A stretch of 64,000 nucleotides of DNA from Gammaproteobacteria bacterium. GTDB lineage: Bacteria > Pseudomonadota > Gammaproteobacteria > DSM-19610. This document shows, piece after piece, positions 60,477 to 64,000 of this stretch (position 1 is the stretch's first letter; the number at the start of each line of letters is the position of its first letter). The notes beneath the pieces are model-generated. The model worked only from the letters and a program-made list of their open reading frames with translations, ran no database searches and was not told the DNA's origin. The stretch spans positions 1 to 64,000 of the forward strand of contig JAPHQV010000015.1 of assembly GCA_026197075.1 (NCBI GenBank). The letters are read 5' to 3'. Position numbers and translations under genes: made by a program.

Positions 60477-62078
60477 TCAGAACTCGATATCGAGGCGGAC
60501 AATGATGCGGTTTTCGGTGTATTCGGCGCTACCCTGAGTGGAGTCGTTGCGGGTAAACCGGTAACCCACCGATCCGGTGGCGTTCCTGGAGAGCGTTCGT
60601 GCCAGCAAGGTGTCGACATACCAGCGGTCATCCTCTCTTCCGTCGGAACTGAATTCCGTGCGTCTCCAGCCTCCCCGCACGTTGGTATGGGAAAGGCCAC
60701 TGAATTGCCAACGCCAATGGGCCGTGGCACCCCGCGACTTTTCCGTGTCCGCCACATCGCCGATCAAATTCGATTCCAGAAAATCGCGCTCCTCGGTGAA
60801 TGCCGAGAGGGCGAATATCGATTTTCCGGTCCGGTAGCTTGCGGATGCCTGGCCGCGTTTGCGCTCGAACACCTCTTCACGGAGTGAAAAGAAATCGAAT
60901 GGGTCTACGTTGAGAATGATGTTCCCATCCGCATCCAGGAAAAAATCACCCGCATTGAACGCATCTTGTGCCGCATCCTGGAGTGCCAGCGAATCGATCA
61001 GGGCACGCTGCGTGGTTTGAGTGTCCTCGAAATAATTCAATTGCCAGACCGTGCGCCGGGTGCGATGCCGGAAGGAGCCGGACCATACGGAACCGGGATT
61101 CAGGCCCACTTGCCGTTCCCGGTACGACACCAGCAACGAGGTACGCTGGCCGGGCGTAAGGCGCACGGTGCCGCTTTTGTACCGGTCTCCCTCCAGGGCG
61201 GTCAGCGACAGGTAACGGTTCGGCGTCCAGGTGGCGCCCGCAGCCCAATAAGAACCATTCTGGGCGATTCTCGTGGATCCGTAATCATTATCCTCCCGGC
61301 CGCCTTCCGCCACCAGACTGAGCTTCGGATGCAGGCGGTACGCCACATTTGCATCGATGCTCTCCCTGTCGAGGCGATCACGGGAACCCCGATCCTCTCG
61401 TCGCTTCAAATAGTTCAGGCTCCAGTCCAGCAGACCGAAGTTGACTCCGCTGTTCAGGGCGCCGGTAACGAAATTGGACTCAGAAGTCTGAATGGTGTTG
61501 TCCGTATAGACCCGCTCATGGCCGACACGCAGCGTCCCATTGAAGTAATTGGAGAAATTATGGAGCAGGTAGGGGCTGATACTATAGGCCTGCACATCCG
61601 TCAGGTTCCGACCCCCGCCGATGCCGTCCAGCGACTGTGGTGCGCGCGCATCGACGATGGCCTGACTCATACGGGCGCTCGCGTCCAGAAAAACGAGGTC
61701 CTCGCGGAGTTCGGCATTCATGGTTCCATTCAGGCCATGGTTGACCCGGTTGGCGTCATCGTCCTCGACATAGATGAGCGACTGCGCCTGATAGTCGACT
61801 TTGAGCTTAAGCCGGGCAGCTTCGCGCTGCAGGGTAAAGCCCGGCGTGATCACCGTGATCAGGTCGCTGTCCTCCTGGCCGGAAGGTTCCAGTTCGGCAT
61901 TGTCCGTGTAGATCTCACTCACGCTGAGGCGTGGCGTAAACACCCAGTCACGCGCTACGGCGGTGCCGGAACACAATCCGCCCAGCAGAAGGACGCCACT
62001 CGATGCATGGGTGATCTGCCGGGCAAGGCGGACCACCAAGTCTGCGTGAGAGGCGGCTTTACTGCGGCCCATATCCAT
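60477..62078 (-). CDS. Outer-membrane beta-barrel protein, PEP-CTERM system-associated (TIGR03016-like)
   Basis: A 533-aa protein with a signal peptide (about residues 22-41, GVLLLGGLCSGTAVA) followed by a beta-barrel with alternating hydrophobic strands throughout (for example FTPRLSVSEIYTDNAEL near the start). It ends with Phe (IIVRLDIEF), the Phe-terminal signature of outer-membrane barrels. It is the presumed export or anchor porin of the XrtA polysaccharide. The start is uncertain: ATG 62078 or ATG 62072; both lie inside the 3' end of the tyrosine kinase gene, where the hexanucleotide repeat also sits. The frame extending to 62162 is rejected. Confidence 0.88.
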   Translation of the reverse strand: MDMGRSKAASHADLVVRLARQITHASSGVLLLGGLCSGTAVARDWVFTPRLSVSEIYTDNAELEPSGQEDSDLITVITPGFTLQREAARLKLKVDYQAQSLIYVEDDDANRVNHGLNGTMNAELREDLVFLDASARMSQAIVDARAPQSLDGIGGGRNLTDVQAYSISPYLLHNFSNYFNGTLRVGHERVYTDNTIQTSESNFVTGALNSGVNFGLLDWSLNYLKRREDRGSRDRLDRESIDANVAYRLHPKLSLVAEGGREDNDYGSTRIAQNGSYWAAGATWTPNRYLSLTALEGDRYKSGTVRLTPGQRTSLLVSYRERQVGLNPGSVWSGSFRHRTRRTVWQLNYFEDTQTTQRALIDSLALQDAAQDAFNAGDFFLDADGNIILNVDPFDFFSLREEVFERKRGQASASYRTGKSIFALSAFTEERDFLESNLIGDVADTEKSRGATAHWRWQFSGLSHTNVRGGWRRTEFSSDGREDDRWYVDTLLARTLSRNATGSVGYRFTRNDSTQGSAEYTENRIIVRLDIEF

Positions 62079-63006
62079 ACCCGTATCCGTATCCGTATCC
62101 ACCGTAGTAGTCCGCACCTCCCGGTCGCTTGCTCTTGTTGAGCACCAATCCCACCACTTCACAGGATTCCAGCATACTCAGAGCCTCTTTCAACACCGGC
62201 TGTGAGGTACGGGATTCCTCCACCACCACCACGATCTGCCCCACCAGGGTTGCCAGCACCCGCGCTTCCGTCGTCATCAGCAGGGGCGGCGAATCGAAAA
62301 TGATGATGCGATCCGCATACCGGGTCGCCAGTTCCTCGGCAAAATTGCGCATGGCCCCACTCGCCAGCAACTCGGTGGACTTCACATGCCGTTGCCCGGC
62401 CGGCAGAAGCATCAGGTTCGGGACATCGGTCTTGATGAGGACATCCTTCAGTTTCACCTTGCCGCTCAGCACATCGGTAAAACCGTCCTTGGCCTGCACA
62501 CCCAGTCGGTTGCTGACCTCCGGCTTGGCAACGTCGGCATCGATCAGCAACACGCTCTTTTCCATCTCCATGGCCAGGCTCATGGCCAGGTTGATGGAGG
62601 TAAAGGTCTTGCCTTCTCCGGAAATCGAACTGGTCACCATGACCAGGTTTGGGTGGGTAACCGGTGAGGCCGCCAATCCGTTGATATGCATCAGCAGCGG
62701 ACGCTTGATGTTACGAAATTGCTCGGAAATATGGGTATTGTGCTCGCCGCGGGGATCGATGACACCCATGGCCGTCAGGTGTTTCCAGTCCAGCTTAACC
62801 CGGTTCGTTTCGGCCAGATCGGCCGGCAGCGAAGTGCCGGGGCCGTCGGCGCGGCCGTCCTGCGCACCCGCCTCGACCGGCTCCGCTACCGCCGCATCCG
62901 CGGCGACCGGGCCAATTTCATCGTTTTTGACGCTGGCGCCCGACGGCAATGATGTTCCGTTGGCGAGGCCGCCGAGTTTTTCCATTGCTTTCTCGATGGT
63001 GCTCAT
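62059..63006 (-). CDS. XrtA-associated bacterial tyrosine kinase (BY-kinase, Wzc/CpsD type)
   Basis: A 315-aa cytoplasmic kinase that autophosphorylates on a C-terminal Tyr cluster to control polymer chain length. Walker A is VTSSISGEGKTFTS (about 125-138), Walker A' VLLIDADVAKP (about 152-162) and Walker B IIIFDSPPLL. The last residues are DYYGGYGYGYGYGYGPQ, a Tyr-Gly repeat encoded by GGATAC/GGGTAT-type hexamers at 62069-62098. It has no membrane segments; those are in the separate chain-length protein encoded immediately upstream, whose stop codon directly precedes this start. Confidence 0.95.
   Translation of the reverse strand: MSTIEKAMEKLGGLANGTSLPSGASVKNDEIGPVAADAAVAEPVEAGAQDGRADGPGTSLPADLAETNRVKLDWKHLTAMGVIDPRGEHNTHISEQFRNIKRPLLMHINGLAASPVTHPNLVMVTSSISGEGKTFTSINLAMSLAMEMEKSVLLIDADVAKPEVSNRLGVQAKDGFTDVLSGKVKLKDVLIKTDVPNLMLLPAGQRHVKSTELLASGAMRNFAEELATRYADRIIIFDSPPLLMTTEARVLATLVGQIVVVVEESRTSQPVLKEALSMLESCEVVGLVLNKSKRPGGADYYGGYGYGYGYGYGPQ
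62069..62098. repeat. Hexanucleotide repeat encoding the Tyr-Gly tail
   Basis: Five consecutive 6-base units on the plus strand (CCATAT, CCATAC, then CCGTAT three times) are two codons each of the kinase tail (Tyr-Gly on the minus strand). The three identical units make slipped-strand changes of copy number, and so of Tyr count, plausible without a frameshift. The array also lies at the likely start of the downstream outer-membrane protein gene. Confidence 0.8.
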
Positions 63007-64000
63007 CTAACCCAACCCCATTCTTGATGTGACTTTAGCCATGATGTCGAGATCCATGATCTCGATCATCGCCACGCCACCGTAGGCTGCGAGCAGCAAT
63101 AGCCACGAGGAGGTGAATGCCACAATCGCCACGCGACGCTTATTGATGTAGTCGTCTGTACGCACCATGGAAATCACTCCAAGGACCGGCAGCCCGGTAA
63201 TATCCTTCATCGATTTCGTATCATCGAATGTGGGACGAACCAGGGACAGCAGAAAGGCTGAACCCACACCCATCGCCAGGCTGCCCAGCATCACGATGGT
63301 CATGAACAGCAGCCGGTCCGGGCCGGAAGGCGAAAGTGGCACACGCGGCGGGTCGATCACCCTGAACTTGCTGCCATCACCGCGCACATCCGCGCTCTCC
63401 GAGATACTGGCGGCCTCGCGGCGTTGCAGAAGCTCGTTGTAATTACGCCGGTTGACATCGTAGTCGCGATTGAGGCGTTGCAGTTCCGCCTCGACCTGGG
63501 GCACCGTATCCACCAGATTCTTCAGCTCATCCACGCGACGCTGGTATTCCTGCACTCGCGCCTTCATGGATGCAATCTGGGAATTGGTTTCCGCCATCAT
63601 CATCTCCATCTGCTGCAGCATGGGATTGGAACTCGAAGCAGGAGCCAGTTCGGCCTGCTGTTGCTGCTCTTCCCTGCGCTGCTCCTCCAGGCTCTCGATC
63701 AGGCGACGCGTCTCGATGACATCGGGATGACTTTCGGTGTACCTCAACAGCATCTCGTCCATCTGCGACTGAAGATTCTGAATCCTCATATCCAAGGGCG
63801 AGGAGTACCCGCCCGCGGCACCAGGGAAGAGACTGTTCGAGGAATCATCGCGCTGCTTGATATCGGCCACCTGGCCCTGCTGGGAACGACGGCGGTTTTC
63901 CATCTCCTCCAGGGCCAGCCGGGCCTGGTCGAGATCAGCCAGGGCGGCCTGCAGTCGCCCGTAATAATCCTGCCCGGAACCCGGCATCAGGCCGACATTC
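63007..64000 (-). CDS. Polysaccharide chain-length determinant, XrtA system (partial, N-terminus outside window)
   Basis: The visible 331 codons are the C-terminal part of a Wzz/PCP-2-type protein (TIGR03007 group); the frame is open to the right edge, so the N-terminal membrane segment and start are missing. It shows a long coiled coil (about 63250-63950 nt, with YTESHPDVIETRRLIESLEEQRREEQQQQ), then RVIDPPRVPLSPSGPDRLL, the PCP proline motif, and two membrane segments (TIVMLGSLAMGVGSAFLLSL, then FTSSWLLLLAAYGGVAMIEI). It controls polymer length together with the BY-kinase encoded directly downstream. Confidence 0.94.
   Translation of the reverse strand, partial: NVGLMPGSGQDYYGRLQAALADLDQARLALEEMENRRRSQQGQVADIKQRDDSSNSLFPGAAGGYSSPLDMRIQNLQSQMDEMLLRYTESHPDVIETRRLIESLEEQRREEQQQQAELAPASSSNPMLQQMEMMMAETNSQIASMKARVQEYQRRVDELKNLVDTVPQVEAELQRLNRDYDVNRRNYNELLQRREAASISESADVRGDGSKFRVIDPPRVPLSPSGPDRLLFMTIVMLGSLAMGVGSAFLLSLVRPTFDDTKSMKDITGLPVLGVISMVRTDDYINKRRVAIVAFTSSWLLLLAAYGGVAMIEIMDLDIMAKVTSRMGLG

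Overview
The window comes from a GC-rich Proteobacterium. The gene mix (RNase D, DusA, HDOD, an exosortase A / XrtA exopolysaccharide locus, ArsS-type arsenosugar genes, a TorF-like outer-membrane protein) points to a gammaproteobacterium of the Chromatiales / sulfur-oxidiser type. Genus cannot be decided from the sequence. No rRNA, tRNA, CRISPR, prophage or transposase gene was seen.

Layout. (1) 1-13.7 kb is mostly housekeeping and accessory genes: rnd, cardiolipin synthase, a TorF-like outer-membrane protein, an HDOD protein, then a tightly packed minus-strand operon (2OG-Fe(II) oxygenase, dusA, YkgJ-type cysteine-cluster protein, arsS, two arsenosugar-associated glycosyltransferases), a single-domain response regulator and galE. 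(2) 13.7-16.7 kb is a four-gene minus-strand cassette: a Tat-exported cysteine-rich protein, a PqqD-like chaperone, an HprK-related kinase and a nucleotidyltransferase-fold protein. (3) 17.1-17.9 kb is an exported trypsin-like protease. (4) 17.9-31.8 kb is a plus-strand polysaccharide block: a VanZ-heparinase II/III fusion, two sulfotransferases, a flippase, a deacetylase, four GT2 glycosyltransferases and a membrane sulfatase-fold enzyme. (5) 31.8-64.0 kb is the minus-strand XrtA locus, which enters the window from the right: chain-length protein (partial), BY-kinase with a Tyr-rich tail, outer-membrane protein, ATPase, WecB, deacetylase, FemAB-like protein, XrtA-type glycosyltransferases, exosortase A (XrtA-EpsI), amidotransferase, O-ligase-like polymerase, CapK-like ligase, sulfotransferases, a TIGR03790 protein, a methyltransferase and three further asparagine-synthetase-like proteins.

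How they work together. The right-hand and middle blocks together could build, N-deacetylate, amidate, possibly sulfate, flip, polymerise and export a decorated exopolysaccharide, while XrtA would process PEP-CTERM proteins encoded elsewhere. GalE and WecB supply sugar nucleotides. The VanZ-heparinase fusion may remodel or degrade the polymer.

The least expected signal is not a protein. Two families of short hairpin elements sit at the 3' ends of minus-strand genes. In both, constant core blocks are kept while the paired stems differ in sequence between copies yet remain complementary within each copy. One copy is read through as the C-terminal tail of DusA. In the other family the element terminus supplies or abuts the TAG stop codon of the neighbouring gene.
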